Part shown: in pieces, positions 33,541-45,270 of the stretch
How the letters are laid out: each line of letters opens with the position of its first letter
Numbering within the stretch: the first letter of the stretch is position 1
Source of the DNA: Diphasiastrum complanatum
Lineage: Eukaryota; Streptophyta; Lycopodiopsida; Lycopodiales; Lycopodiaceae
NCBI GenBank assembly: GCA_029204225.1
Contig: CM055096.1
Location: 3,221,352-3,285,351 of the forward strand
Length of the DNA: 64,000 nt
Reading direction: 5' to 3'
The notes under the pieces: generated by a model
Seen by the model: the letters and a program-made list of their open reading frames with translations, nothing else
What the model was told of the DNA's origin: nothing
Databases searched by the model: none
Program-made: the position numbers and the translations under genes

Positions 33541-36317
33541 ACTAAAAATATTATTTACAAAAAGCAAAAAGCATATTTACAAACCTTTAATGCATTTGTT
33601 TATAGAAACTTTTCTCTTGTTTTTATGGAGATTGAAACTCGTCTGCAAAATTCATTGTCATCAAACCAACTGTACAACAAAAGTAACGAAACAATTCAAT
33701 TAATAATATTGTTTTTAATTAGAGAAATTATGACAAAATTATTTAAATACAACATTTCATACCATGCTTGTCAAAGTTGCTTCTTGTGGAATGCATCGTA
33801 GTAGTTTTATTTTTCAAATTTAGCACCAATATTTAATTGATGGCATATGTTCTTCAAGAAGTATTGTCTTCAAACCAGCTATACAACAGAAGCAAAACAT
33901 ATGGTCTGACTCTCACTCCCACCATGATAGTCACTTAGGATAAATCCTAGTGAGATAAGAAAAGAGTTGAGTCTAGCATACCATGATCTTGGCCTAAATA
34001 GTGTTTGTACTATTTTTGGCAAGTAGATAAGTCGGATTTCGACCCATTCTAATTAGGTGTTTCATTCTAGCACACACATATGTGAGAGTCCTGATTTAGT
34101 TTGTAATATATTTCTGTAAGTGAGAGTCCTAAATCGTAAGTGTCTTTTGTTCGTCTTTAAGTGGATGAAATGTAACTTACATATTTGTAGGAAAATTTAT
34201 TAACAACTATAAACAAATGATTTTGCTTACCAACTCTATAAAAACTGATGCAAAAAACTCATGGGATTGGATGGAGTCTGATTTTAGGGGAGAATGGAGC
34301 CAGTATACTAGTTCCATTCTATCCTAAATTATTATTATTTTTTGTTCCCTCATAATTATCCTCAGTGAAATTCTTTGTATGAATCTCGAGGTATATTCCA
34401 AAGGCCCTCGATATATCCCTCAAAAGTTTCTCTTTCCTAATCAATCTACACCCCGAGGTATATTCTGAGGGCTCTCAATATATCCCTCAAAAAACACTCT
34501 CTTTAATCAACAGAAAAATATTCTAGGGATGCCTCGAGAACCAATGCAATAATCCAGGTTCTGTTTTCAAGGTATACATCGTTGGACAAATGTACGCATA
34601 TAGACTTCTTTTTTTTTAAATTTCTTCAAAGCTTCCTCGGTAATAGAGTCAAAAGTCTTAAAAAATGTTGTAGTGGCCCTCTTGTCATTATAGTTTCCTT
34701 CACATTGGTCTTGGGGAAGCTAACTTATAGCTATAGGCATGATCATTGTAACTGCTTGAATGTTGTTTTTGTCAAGAGAAATGTGTCACTTCAATGGTTA
34801 AGAGTGTCCCACAGAGTGTTGAAAAAGAGAATCCAATGCACCACAACCCTTAATTTTTGAATGAACTAGGCAAGGAGGCGTCAAACCGAACCTATAGATA
34901 TGTGGATTGATAATTTGAAATTTATATGCACGTATCTTTCATCCATTGTGAAATACCATTCGAAAATGTTGAGTGCTATGCCTTTGGTTTTCAGCTCTTT
35001 TGACATGCCTTCGATGTTGGTATAGATGTTAACTAATGAATAATCAAACATTGAATGGAATATAAGTCGTTTCTTAGGCATCTTGATGTGCTTGTTTAAA
35101 ATCCCTAATTCTGAAATGGGATAGCTCGAATTGGATAGCTCGACTAATATTTGTCTTTGAAGTGAATTGAGTATTGATTGAATGACTATTATTTATAAAG
35201 TGCAATTCACTCCTACCGCTTTGGAAACAAGAGGAGGAATTATACTCATGACGATTAAAACATATCGGAGGGTGATGTGTCGAGTCAAGACAAGTTTTAC
35301 TCGTACCAAGTGATTTGACAGTGATCATATGAGCTACGTGAAGTCTAAGAGAAACCCAAGGCTATCATCAACAAGAGATACAATCTCCTGAGGTCATATA
35401 CCTAAAGGCTTGGAAATCCTTCATCGACTAGGGATTACTGGTGAAACATGCTGAGGACCCCTGGTTTGGTATTAGATTTAGGACATGTCCAACCATCCTC
35501 GTAGTGGCATGACGCTATAGAACAGTGTTGCTCCATTCAAGTTGTGTTGTTTTCTCCCCTATGTTGATCCCATGGTGAGAAAATACCCCCACATATAGCT
35601 CTTTGATGCGGGCAGGACCTTCATAAATATTGGCTCATAGGGAGGTATCTTCTGTTGGTTCTCACTTTGCTCTGGGCATGACTACTATCAATTTATCCAT
35701 TTCATAGTCCTTGAAGTATTGTGGCATATCATGCACTAGTTTGGGCGCTTCCTTTTTCTTCCGCTTTGTGAGAGGTCATTAGTTCAATTTTGATGTCTTG
35801 TTTGTAACTCTTAGCCATCCACTTAGATGTTTTGGCCTTATAGAGGGGCTTGCATTCAAGGGGTAAACTAGTGGTAGGCCTTTCTTCATTAATCTGCATC
35901 CATTTCAAATCTCTATTGAGATTTTTCACATCTTTCGTTAGCTTTGGACTCGAGTATGAGTTGGTGCATGTGCTTTTCCGTTTGGAGAGCCTTTGGATGG
36001 GGGATCCAAAGTGATCGGCATTTTTTTTGTATCAAGTTATGGCGAATTTGATTAGTGCTCGACGATCCGGGTCTTTAATCTTCTTGATGTCGGGGCCTCA
36101 TCTTCACCTAGGTCCTACTCACAATCGTATTAATTCAATCATCATAAGGAATCCACTAGATGTGGATCCTTACGATACATAATCTATTTGGCCTACTACA
36201 ACATTTTCTAGAGTGGGTTTGTTGGTTGGATGAGATCTTTGTCCACGTGTGGCCTTCTTGGATCTGGTTTTTTGGGATCTTGGAAAAATATTGAAAATAT
36301 GGGGATCGACATAACGG
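33541..36317. other. No supportable gene
   Basis: Short unrelated frames only. Minus-strand frames near 35430-36406 (for example the Glu-rich LEEGQEYEDEEFLRYVDPHI) have a retroelement-like feel but no diagnostic motif. Two near-copies of gaggtatattc..agg.cctc.atatatccctcaaa occur at 34390-34425 and 34453-34490. Confidence 0.4.
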
Positions 36318-36945
36318 AGGAACTCTTCATCCTCGTACTCTTGACCTTCTTCTAGGGTTGATACTTGAAGAGCTTGGATCTCGGATTCGTCACAGATTCC
36401 TTGCAAGGCGGATTCTTGGGGTATAGCCTCTAAAAGCTCATCATAAAGAGAGATATGAAATTCTTATGGCCTTTGGTAGGTTCCTTAGTGTGTTCCTCAA
36501 GTATATTTGACAGAACATCACCTTCATTGGAGAAAGTGTCTATGTTGACCTTCATCTCGATGATTGTTTAGTTGATGTAACATTGAATTGTAAACAATCC
36601 ACTGTGGCTAAGGCTTCGGTCCAGCTTACCGTACTTCTGTTTGCGAATCGTCACATATGACAATCCTCCTCCAACGATGTCCATCTTTTGATTCCTCATC
36701 AGTGATTAGGGTAACGTCGCTTCCAATCCCGACGGCTGTCCTAATCACCCTGTACTCCCAAGTCAGTGAGAGTTGATGTTGACAAGCATCTACTATGTAC
36801 TTAAGTGATTAAGCTCCAATAGGATGGTTATCTACTATAGGACACATTAGGTAGTAGTAGTTAATTGTTTATAATCATTTATCAATACATACAAGTAGTA
36901 GATCACTTCTGTAGAGACAAGACAAGTGCACGTTAGTTTTCAAGG
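36318..36945 (+). repeat. 630-bp dispersed repeat, copy 1
   Basis: Matches 45663-46478 in the same orientation over its whole length. The shared text runs from ttcatcctc.tactcttgac, through gtttagttgatgtaacattg, to agtagatcacttctgtagag. The second copy contains an extra ~150 bp at 46052-46205. A third short match to the ctaatcaccc.gtact block lies at 60750-60780. Identity is roughly 90% by eye. The nature of the element is unknown. Confidence 0.8.
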
Positions 36946-37812
36946 CCAATGCAAGGTAGATCGAACTGTGTATCGTAATTTCTTTCATGATCACTTTTTG
37001 CTTAATATGAAGTGCTCAGTCCTTGTCTCATATCACTGAGTGTACTTTCAATTGACTATTTATGCAAGCACATTTATCTACTTCATCGTCCTTGCTAGCG
37101 AACGACAGATTCTTGGATGAGTGTTTTACTTCTGCTGCCATTGTTCATCCTCACTCTCTCTACTCCATTCCAATTTCCAACAATATATGAGGGCTTATAC
37201 TGAGGTGTGCAACTTTTCATTTGTGCCTGAGAAAAATTTCAACACACGGAAGCCTAGCATTGCTAAGCAATCTCGTGCGAATATTCTTTGCTATCATTTT
37301 AGGAAATGCTCCAAAATGGCATTGGATGCCTCTGCCTTCTTGTAATCATTTATGGAGAAATTCTCACAAAGACTAGGAATTTTGAGATGATGTTGTCAAG
37401 TGTTTGATGTGTGAATGCACCTTTCATATTTTATTTTGGAGACATTGCATGTTGTTATTCCAATGAAAAATGAGAGGAATATATGAGTGGTTGTGTAAAT
37501 AGTTAGTAGTTACTATGAATGAAAAGATGATAGTTGTGCTCTCATCGAATGTCATTGTGTGGGATAGGAATCAGGATATGCATGAGATAATAAAGTATTA
37601 GATGATCCCAAGAGCGTATCACCTCTTGACTCGCGAGAGGATCATGACATGTGTGTGTGTGTGTGTGTGTGTGTTAAATGGGTGTGGTTAGTTAAGTATT
37701 TGTCAATCAAGCATTAATTTTACGGGTAGTACCTGTGTTGTTTGTCACTCTATTCATGTAGGTTCAAAAAATCAAAATCATTTCTCCGTTCATGCAAATG
37801 TATGAGAGGATT
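36946..37812. other. No supportable gene; contains (GT)n
   Basis: Intergenic. A (GT)12 tract is present at 37651-37674. Confidence 0.5.
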
Positions 37813-39131
37813 TTAAAATTCGTTGCCTACCACTCTTAACATGGCTCTGTCGCTTCGCACCAAGACAGATTGTGAACAGAGATAACAGAGGACACTGGGA
37901 ATCCTTAGTACAGACCGTGAAGAGAGATTGGAGAGGAGACTGAGAATCCCTGTGAATCGCTGAATGAGAGCCCCAGTTGTCAACTCACAAGCGGGTCCCT
38001 TTATGGCCGACAGGTTGTTCACCAGACAGGCGTAATGGTTTGCTAACCCATGCTCCCGAAGGACGTCAACGACCGATTTGTGTTCTATCCGAAATTCGTG
38101 GCTCAAACTCTCCATTTTATCGATGTAAATGGCTGATTTTGAGTCTTGAGCCTCAGGATGTAGGAGCACCAAGTACCCACAATGTCCAAAGAACAGAGCC
38201 TCCTCATCACCAGCTGCACATTCAAGAATGAACTTAAACAGTTAGGTAAGTGGCCACAAACACTGCATATTCTGCTCCAGCTTATGTGCCATTGTCACCA
38301 CCGGAATCCCCGTTACAGTCTCTAAGATAGCCTTCGTTGTCTGGACCTCGCATGTTTCGCTCATCATGTCCACAAACCACTTTGCTATTGGGAAGAAAAC
38401 CCGGGGAAGTAAATTGTGGGCTCGAGGAACAACATCATGCTTGGACACCAAATTATGGAAATACTGGCGATAACGAGAATTGACATAGTCTGCAAGCTCC
38501 AGGTTGGCTAATGGCGCCGTCCCAAATGTGATTCAGCTCACCCTGTCCGAGACAAGCTTCTGGTGCCCAGGAACAGCCGCCAAAGCCTCTCCAAAATCCT
38601 TATTGTTACGAGAGAGGTTACTGCACCCCCCAGAGAATGCCCAGTGAAAACTAGTTTCTTTCCTGCTCGTAGCAAATTCAGAAATAGGTCGATAGGCAAA
38701 CTGAGGGCCCGCTCCAAGAACATCATGTGTGCACGTCCTTTTCTGGTGAAAGGAACAGGAACTCTGGCAACCTTGGCATCTTGGACAATGTCAGAGAGAG
38801 AGAAGGTTCCACGGCATGCCACGACGATGTACCCATTTCTGCTACGAACCATCACAAAATTCTGTTTCCGATCTGATCGTGTACTGGTCGCTGGTGCCAT
38901 GGAGCAGGCGTGATCTCGGTGGTAGATAAGCTCATACTTACTGGTATTCAAGTCATAGCTTCGATTCAAGACTTGGACTGCACCTTCACTTGTGGACTCG
39001 TAAGATGCTCTTGTTGCTATTAGAAAATCAATAATTTCTTGTTTTATGTACTCAATTTCTTCTGTATTTGAGCAGTCGTTTACCACTTGGGTCTCGCTTT
39101 TGAGCAAAAGCTCTGTCTGTGAACTAGTCAT
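37813..39131 (-). pseudogene. Lipase class 3 / EDS1-like pseudogene
   Basis: From 39131 the minus strand reads an alpha/beta-hydrolase of the class-3 lipase type. The block VMVRSRNGYIVVACRGTFSL carries the usual RGT, and the nucleophile elbow GHSLGG lies near 38630-38650. After a frameshift near 38590 it continues with ITFGTAPLANLELADYV (FG.P block) and NLVSKHDVVPRA, whose D is the expected catalytic acid. Later come FGHCGYLVLLHPEA and IEHKSVVDVLREHGL. Stops interrupt at about 38533 (just before ITFG) and about 38247. The remaining length is near 430 residues. It resembles plant EDS1/PAD4-type or moss-fern lipase-like proteins, which act in lipid signalling or immunity, but the EDS1 EP domain is not seen. 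The few lesions suggest recent decay or sequence error. Confidence 0.75.
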
Positions 39132-39269
39132 CCTTAAGGGTTGGTTCAGAAATGGCTAATCTGGCGAAAATTTAAGTTTATGTATGTCTTATAACACCGG
39201 CGACAATCTTGATGATTTCTTCAAGCCGCATATATCTCCCGTTTAGCTTCAATTTTCCTTAGGAGATCT

Positions 39270-39390
39270 ACTGCTCTTTAGCTTCAATTCTCGTTAATTG
39301 CTCAGAAGATTATGATCTGCTGCGTGTTGAATGGCTAAAGGTGCAGGTACGTGATCTGCATAATTGAGAATCCATTCATCATAACTTTCA
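39270..39390 (+). mobile_element. Copia A, remnant of 5' LTR
   Basis: Matches 44428-44554 (the end of the copia A 3' LTR) from the gctctttagcttcaattctc region to ataactttca, with only a few changes. Only the last ~120 bp survive. The next bases (tggttatggg) occupy the primer-site position but are not a good initiator-Met match. Confidence 0.8.
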
Positions 39391-39536
39391 ATGGTTATGG
39401 GATCACAACACTAGTACCATAATCAATACGATCATATCCTGAGCTGTCGCACAGGTGTCAGAGATCGATTAGCAAAGATCCGGAAGTGTCTGGAAGGTGC
39501 GTAAGGAGGAGGCTGTACAATTGACAGAACTTGGAG

Positions 39537-40911
39537 ATGGCGACAGAATTTGGATCGTTGGTGGATGCGCGAGCACTGGAGAAGCTGGAGGGATCAAACT
39601 ATGCGAACTGGAGCTGGAAGATGAAGCTTATACTTGAGGAAAGAGGGCTGTGGGTGGTGGTTGATGGAAGCGATGTCGTTCAACTCGATGAAGAGGGAAT
39701 GGTGGCCAACCCGGTTGCAGCGGAAGCGTGGGGAGTCAAGGAAAGACGTGCCTATCTGACGATCTGTTTGTCATTAGGAGATAATGCGATTGGACGAGTC
39801 AGATATGCGAAAACTTCCAAGGATGCATGGAAGCAGCTAAAGGAAAGCTACGAGGCTCAAGGGATCGAGGGATTTTCCAGATGCAATGCTGACAACAGTG
39901 TATTCTTCAAAAGGGAAGGTGATAGGTTAATTATTGCAGCTGTATATGTTGATGACATTATACTCATTGCTAATGATGTTCAGTCACTTGGTAAGTGCAA
40001 GGGAAAGTTGAATCATGAATTTGACATGAAAGATCTGGGAAATTTGAGCTATTACCTTGGAATAGAGGTAGAGAGGGACAGACACAACAGAGTGATGATG
40101 AGTCAGAAGAAATACATACAAGATGTATTGGAGAAATTCGGCATGGAGGACTGTCATCCAGTCGGGACACCTATGGAATATGGGACGAAGCTCAGTAAGG
40201 ACATGTGCCCCCAAACTGAAGAAGAACAAATGGATATGAAGAGGTACCCATTCAGAAGTCTAGTGGGGTCGCTAATGTATGCGATGATATGTACTCGGCC
40301 AGACATAGCCATGGCAGTAGGCAAGCTAAGTCAGTTCTTTCTCAACCCTGGATTAGAGCATTGGCAGGCTGTGAAAAGAATTCTAAGGTATTTGAAGGGG
40401 ACTCAAAACATTGGAATCACGTATTAAGGAAATGTTTTCTCAATGACAGGTTATTTGGATTCCGATTGGGGGGGGGGATGTTGATGACAAGAAGTCCACC
40501 TTTGGGTATGTCTTCATTGTAGGTGGAGGAGCGGTGATGTGGACAAGTTGCAAACAGAGATCTATAGCATTGTCATCGACTGAGGCTGAATATATGGGGA
40601 TGTGTCAGGGAGCAAAAGAGTATCTGTGGATCAGTAATTTTCTGTCAGAACTTGGATTTGAAGATCAGCCAAAGGTTTTTTTATGGAGATAACCAGGGTT
40701 GCATGTTTCTCTGCAAGAACGGGGGATTCCATAAGCGAAGCAAGCATATTGATCTAGAGTATCATTATGTGAGAGATCTAGTATAGGGTAACCTGATCAA
40801 AATCGAGTACTGTTGTACTGAGGAAATGATTGCTGATGGGCTAACAAAAGCTTTACCGAAGGAAAGATTCTGTTATCTCAAGGAAAAGATGGGTCTGCTT
40901 GATGTTGGTTA
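39537..40911 (+). pseudogene. Copia A: gag fused in frame to RT end, then RNase H
   Basis: The ATG at 39537 opens a copia Gag (MATEFGSLVDARALEKLEGS, then YANWSWKMKLIL, DUF4219-like). After about residue 112 it passes without a stop into the last half of reverse transcriptase (SRCNADNSVFF, YVDD intact at 39945-39956, LGNLSYYLGIEV, YPFRSLVGSLMY). The whole fusion is open for about 296 codons to 40427. Zinc knuckle, protease, integrase and the RT fingers are missing. RNase H follows (DDKKSTFGYVF, ALSSTEAEYM, RSKHIDLEYHYV, ADGLTKALPK) after a TAA at 40425 and single-base shifts in a G10 run (~40468) and a T7 run (~40676). A non-autonomous deletion derivative. Confidence 0.85.
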
Positions 40912-40938
40912 ACTAGTTTTCTGAATTGAGGGAAAGTT

Positions 40939-41071
40939 TGTTGGTTCAATTTTGAGAATCTAGTTAGTTGTCATAACGAAGTGAAACTAGCCTCGTATAG
41001 TTCTTGGCCTATAAGGCACGTGGTAAATTAGGGCATAAAAGATGTGACCTTTTTGGCTTCTTGGCATGTAC
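40939..41071 (+). mobile_element. Copia A 3' LTR, first part
   Basis: Begins TGTTGGTTCAA directly after a purine-rich gaattgagggaaag. It is interrupted at 41071 by copia B. The LTR resumes at 44404 after the duplicated TGTAC and ends at 44554. Confidence 0.75.
41067..41071. repeat. Target-site duplication TGTAC, left
   Basis: Five bases directly before the copia B 5' LTR, repeated exactly at 44399-44403 after its 3' LTR. Confidence 0.9.
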
Positions 41072-41808
41072 TGTGAAGAATTGAAAAGGATTATCTATGT
41101 TAGATATAGGGGTCTTATGTTTTTTACATCAAGCATCTAGGTGTAGGATGTTGATAGGAATATATTTGACATAGATGGCAAATTATGCATTTCCACTTCT
41201 AATGCCACTATTGAGCCAAAATAGAGTAAGAGGCTAAACATGTGCCAACTAGAGTGTAGACAAGTGTAAAGCTTTTGTTTGATGAATTCCAAGAGGTCCA
41301 ATAGGATTTAGAAGTGCAACCTTGTGAGGTCCAATAGAAAATTGAGGTGTGCTTGAATATAGTCCAATAGAATTAAGAGGTGTAAGGATCAATGATCCAA
41401 TAGGGTCAAGAGGTGACAAAATATGGTCCAATCATAGTTAAGCATAGTGGTAGCTCGTGGATCTACTAGTATCATTGTACTCCTCATTTTGGATCTAATT
41501 GATTTGGTGATTTCATGGATTTTGTGAGTTATTGGATTTCTAGCTTTCTCTCTCTATCCGAGAGCTCATGATGCTTTTTCTCTCTCTACTCGAGGAGAGC
41601 AGCTTGTTTTTACTTAGATTATTTTTTGAATACTTTCCACATGTGTGAGTGAGAGTTGGAAGTGATTGAATGCATGTAGTAGTGTGTTTTTGCCATAGGA
41701 TCTAAGATTGATCTTGAATCTCAATCTAGTCTTGATCTTGGTGCATCTACACACCTTAGGAGATCACAAGTACATGTTGTGGACAGTCCACACGTGTGAA
41801 ATTCAACA
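41072..41808 (+). mobile_element. Copia B 5' LTR (737 bp)
   Basis: Starts TGTGAAGAATTG and ends AATTCAACA. It pairs with 43664-44398. By eye I count about 16 substitutions and one 2-bp indel between the two LTRs, i.e. roughly 2% divergence, so the insertion is relatively young. (CT)n-like stretches lie inside at 41546-41590. Confidence 0.92.
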
Positions 41809-41820
41809 TGGTATCAGAGC
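41809..41820 (+). other. Copia B primer-binding site
   Basis: TGGTATCAGAGC begins immediately after the LTR. It is the standard plant copia site complementary to the 3' end of initiator methionine tRNA. Confidence 0.92.
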
Positions 41821-42511
41821 CTACCTAAGGTTACCATGCATTTTGATCCATCTAAGTGAAAAAATTTTCATCAATCTTGAGCTAGAAGTTGTCAAGGCCC
41901 ATTTTCCTAGCTATCTTGTTCAATCTTGGATCAAAAGAGATCAAAAGGACATTGATTGGGTCTGACCTGGTACTGTACGGAATCAGGTGCTCAGACACCT
42001 GTGAGGAACATCCAATTTTAGTTTGGAAGTTCTCTCTCATGTTTGATCCATTTCTCTTGCTTGATAGCTTGTTTTGAAGCTACTTTTGTTTAGTTTCTGT
42101 TGCAATCAGTTTCATTCCATTTGGTTGAGCCAATCAAAAGTTATAAGCTTTTGAAGAGGGTTAGGTAGGGCACCTAGACCTGGGTGGACACATTTGGTTT
42201 GGTCAAGAGATTGCTTGGTTGATCCAAAATCACAGTTGTATGCTTGCCAATCTCATCAATATGTGATCTAGGCACTGTTTTGAGATCTTAGCCATTTTGT
42301 TTCATGCAATATCATTGTATTTGAGTCTAATTTGGTTTCTTAGTCTATTTCACACGTGCTAAGAGTGTTAGATCCTAACTTTGCCTATACTCCATCATTT
42401 AATGTAAAATAGATCTTGTTTTAGAGAGATTTGAGTAGCTAGTGAGAATCAATTCACAAATTGTTGTAAGATCTTTCATAGGAGGAGATAGTACTCAATT
42501 ATTGGATCCTA

Positions 42512-43660
42512 TTGAAAGTGTGTAACAACATTTATTGTTCATCATTTGAGTTTTCTTCACTTCAAATGTCTTCAATGGGTTCCTCCTTGTTGGAACCAAG
42601 TGAAAGATTGACCACTTCAAATTATTCAATTTGGAAAATGAGGATGGAGTCCATCTTGATCCTTCAAGACGTGATGGACATAGTTCTTGGCCTTGAAGAA
42701 GAACCACAAGTTCTTCAAGAGGTTCAAAAATACAAAAAGAGAGCTAGGATGGCTCTCCACTACATTAAGATGAATGTCTCTAATGAGATATTGAGGGGAG
42801 ATAGGTACTTGTACAACAGCCAAAGAAGCTTGGGATTGTCTCAAGACTATCTATGAGGCTAAGAATACCTCTAGGCTTCTCACTCTTAGGAATCAAGTCT
42901 TTCAAAGTAGCCAAAAGAGTGATGAGAGTGCATCTAGTTATGTTTTGAGAGTAAAAGATATTCATAGAGAGCTTGCTTGCATTGGTGATTCCATCAATCA
43001 AAATGAGCTAGTTCAAGTCATTCTCAATGGCTTGAGAAGGAATTTGATAACCTTGTCCAATCCTATGTCATTAAGGAGGAGCTACCAAGTTTGGAGGCTC
43101 TCCAACATGTGCTAATTTCGGAAGAATCAAGACAAGAGTACAAGCTCTTGAGGATGGACAAGCTTACTCTCAATGATGGCAAAGTTGCAAGTGACAAGAT
43201 GGATCGAAAGTCTATTAGTGCATACACTATCTTTCTTGGAGGCAATCCAATATCTTGGCTTTCCAAAAAGCAAGATACTATACCTCTCTCTTCATGTGAG
43301 GCCGAGTACAAAGTACTCACTACAACTACCAAAGAAGTGCTTTGGATCAAGAGGTTATTAATGGAACTAAAGTGCATCAAGGAGGATGATCTACCAATGA
43401 TCAAGTGTGATAACATCTCGGCCCAAGCTCTTGCGAATAATCTCATATTTCATGCAAGAAGCAAGCACATAGAAGTGGCACACCATTTTGTGATAGAAAA
43501 GCTTATTGGAGGTGAAATCTATTTGGAGCATGTCAACTCGTCCTCTTGTATTGCCGATCTCCTCACCAAGCCTTTGAGCAAAAGTGCTTTCATCAAGCAT
43601 AGATCTAATCTTGGAGTTATATCAAGATCAATGCTCAAATCTTCATACATAATTTTTTAG
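42512..43660 (+). pseudogene. Copia B: gag joined to RNase H
   Basis: Gag probably starts at the ATG of MSSMGSSLLEPSERLTTSNY (near 42566) and reads SIWKMRMESILILQDV and a UBN2-type region. Single-base shifts occur near 42800 and 43030. The frame from 43045 to 43660 then reads the end of Gag (SEESRQEYKLL..), crosses a deletion junction near 43190-43205, and enters RNase H (DRKSISAYTIFLGGNPISW, LSSCEAEYK, CDNISAQALANN, ARSKHIEVAHHFV, ADLLTKPLSK). Protease, integrase and reverse transcriptase are absent. The element could move only with enzymes supplied by a relative. Confidence 0.88.
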
Positions 43661-43663
43661 GAG

Positions 43664-44398
43664 TGTGAAGAATTGAAAAAGATTATCTATGTTAGATATA
43701 GGGGTCTTATGTTTTTTACATCAAGCATCTAGGTGTAGGATGTTGATAGGAATATTTGGCATAGATGGCAAATTATGCATTTCCACTTGTAATGCCACTA
43801 TTGAGCCAAAATAGAGTAAGAGGCTAAACACGTGCCAATTAGAGTGTAAACAAGGGTAAAGCTTTTGTTTGATGAATTCCAAGAGGTCCAATAGGATTTA
43901 GAGGTGCAACCTTGTGAGGTCCAATAGAAAATTGAGGTGTGCTTGAATATAGTCCAATAGAATTAAGAGGTGTAAGGATCAATGATCCAATAGGATCAAG
44001 AGGTGACAAAATATGGTCCAATCATAGTTAATCATAGTGGTAGCTCGTGGATCTACTAGTATCATTGTACTCCTCATTTTGGATCTAATTGATTTGGTGA
44101 TTTCATGGATTTTGTGAGTTATTGGATTTCTAGCTTTCTCTCTCTACCCGAGAGCTCATGATGCTTTTTCTCTCTCCACCCGAGGAGAGCAGCTTGTTTT
44201 TACTTAGATTATTTTTTGAATACTTCCCACACGTGTGAGTGAGAGTTGGAAGTGATTGAATGCATGTAGTAGTGTGTTTTTGCCATAGGATCTAAGATTG
44301 ATCTTGAATCTCAATCTAGTCTTGATCTTGGTGCATCTACACACCTTAGGAGATCACAAGTACATGTTGTGGACAATCCACACGTGTGAAATTCAACA
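43664..44398 (+). mobile_element. Copia B 3' LTR (735 bp)
   Basis: Same sequence as 41072-41808 with about 2% differences. The preceding purine tract is weak (taggag). It is followed by the TGTAC duplication. Confidence 0.92.
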
Positions 44399-44403
44399 TG
44401 TAC
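44399..44403. repeat. Target-site duplication TGTAC, right
   Basis: Exact copy of 41067-41071. It confirms the outer limits of copia B. Confidence 0.9.
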
Positions 44404-44554
44404 AGGTCCTATTCTTGATGGACACCTGAAAGAGTTGTTCTTTACTTTCAATTCTCATTAATTGCTCAGAAGATTATGATCTGCTGCGTGTTGAATGGCT
44501 AAAGGTGTAGGTACGTGATCTGCATGATTGAGAATCCATTCATCATAACCTTCA
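44404..44554 (+). mobile_element. Copia A 3' LTR, second part
   Basis: Continues copia A's LTR after the copia B insertion. It matches the 39270-39390 remnant and ends ataaccttca. Joined with 40939-41071 the LTR is about 284 bp. Confidence 0.8.
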
Positions 44555-45270
44555 ACCCATAGATTATTATATATTCAAGAAGAGGTAATATAGAGCATCA
44601 AGAAGAAGCTACTCAATTGTGCAGCCCCAGGTGCTTAGGTTTGCTTTGTATTTTGAAAGCACCTCCATGAGCAAAATATCCATCATCCTTTTTTTTAGCT
44701 CAAAAATCTGTCATTCTCTCTCTAGGAAATCGCAAGAAAATTTTGTTCGTTTCCTATATAGGAAAAACGTGAAATTCCCTAGTTTCACACGATTTTTCTT
44801 GGTTAAGAAATGCATTTGGATGCCTTTTAATCCCCTTCTAACTATTTCCTAGTTATAAAACGTATGCTGATCAATTTCATCTAGGGAAACCTTTAATTCC
44901 CTAGATACATTGCTACCATTTGTAACTAGGAAAAAGTTTTCCTAGATACATTGAGGGCCATTTGTAACTTGGAAAAAGTTTTTCTTACTAAAAAATGTTC
45001 ATGCATCAATTTTATTAGGAGAACTTTTCAAACAAAATTAATTTTTCTACTATTTTTATTAGAAGAGTTTTTGTTTGTTTTCTTTGGAAGAAAATTTTGG
45101 GTTTTGGATCATTTCAAATCAAAATTGTTTTGCTTTATATTTTATTTTCTAGGTCTTTTTTAATTTAAGTGTATTTGGAATAACTTTTACTGTACTAAAT
45201 ACTTATTACTTACTTTAGTATATTTTATAGTATAATATACTAGATAAATTTATATATATGAAATAAAAAG
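44555..45270. other. AT-rich stretch without a gene
   Basis: Contains several variants of a ctaggaaa.agttt / attccctag text at 44740-45000, pointing to a decayed short tandem repeat. No coding domain. Confidence 0.45.
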
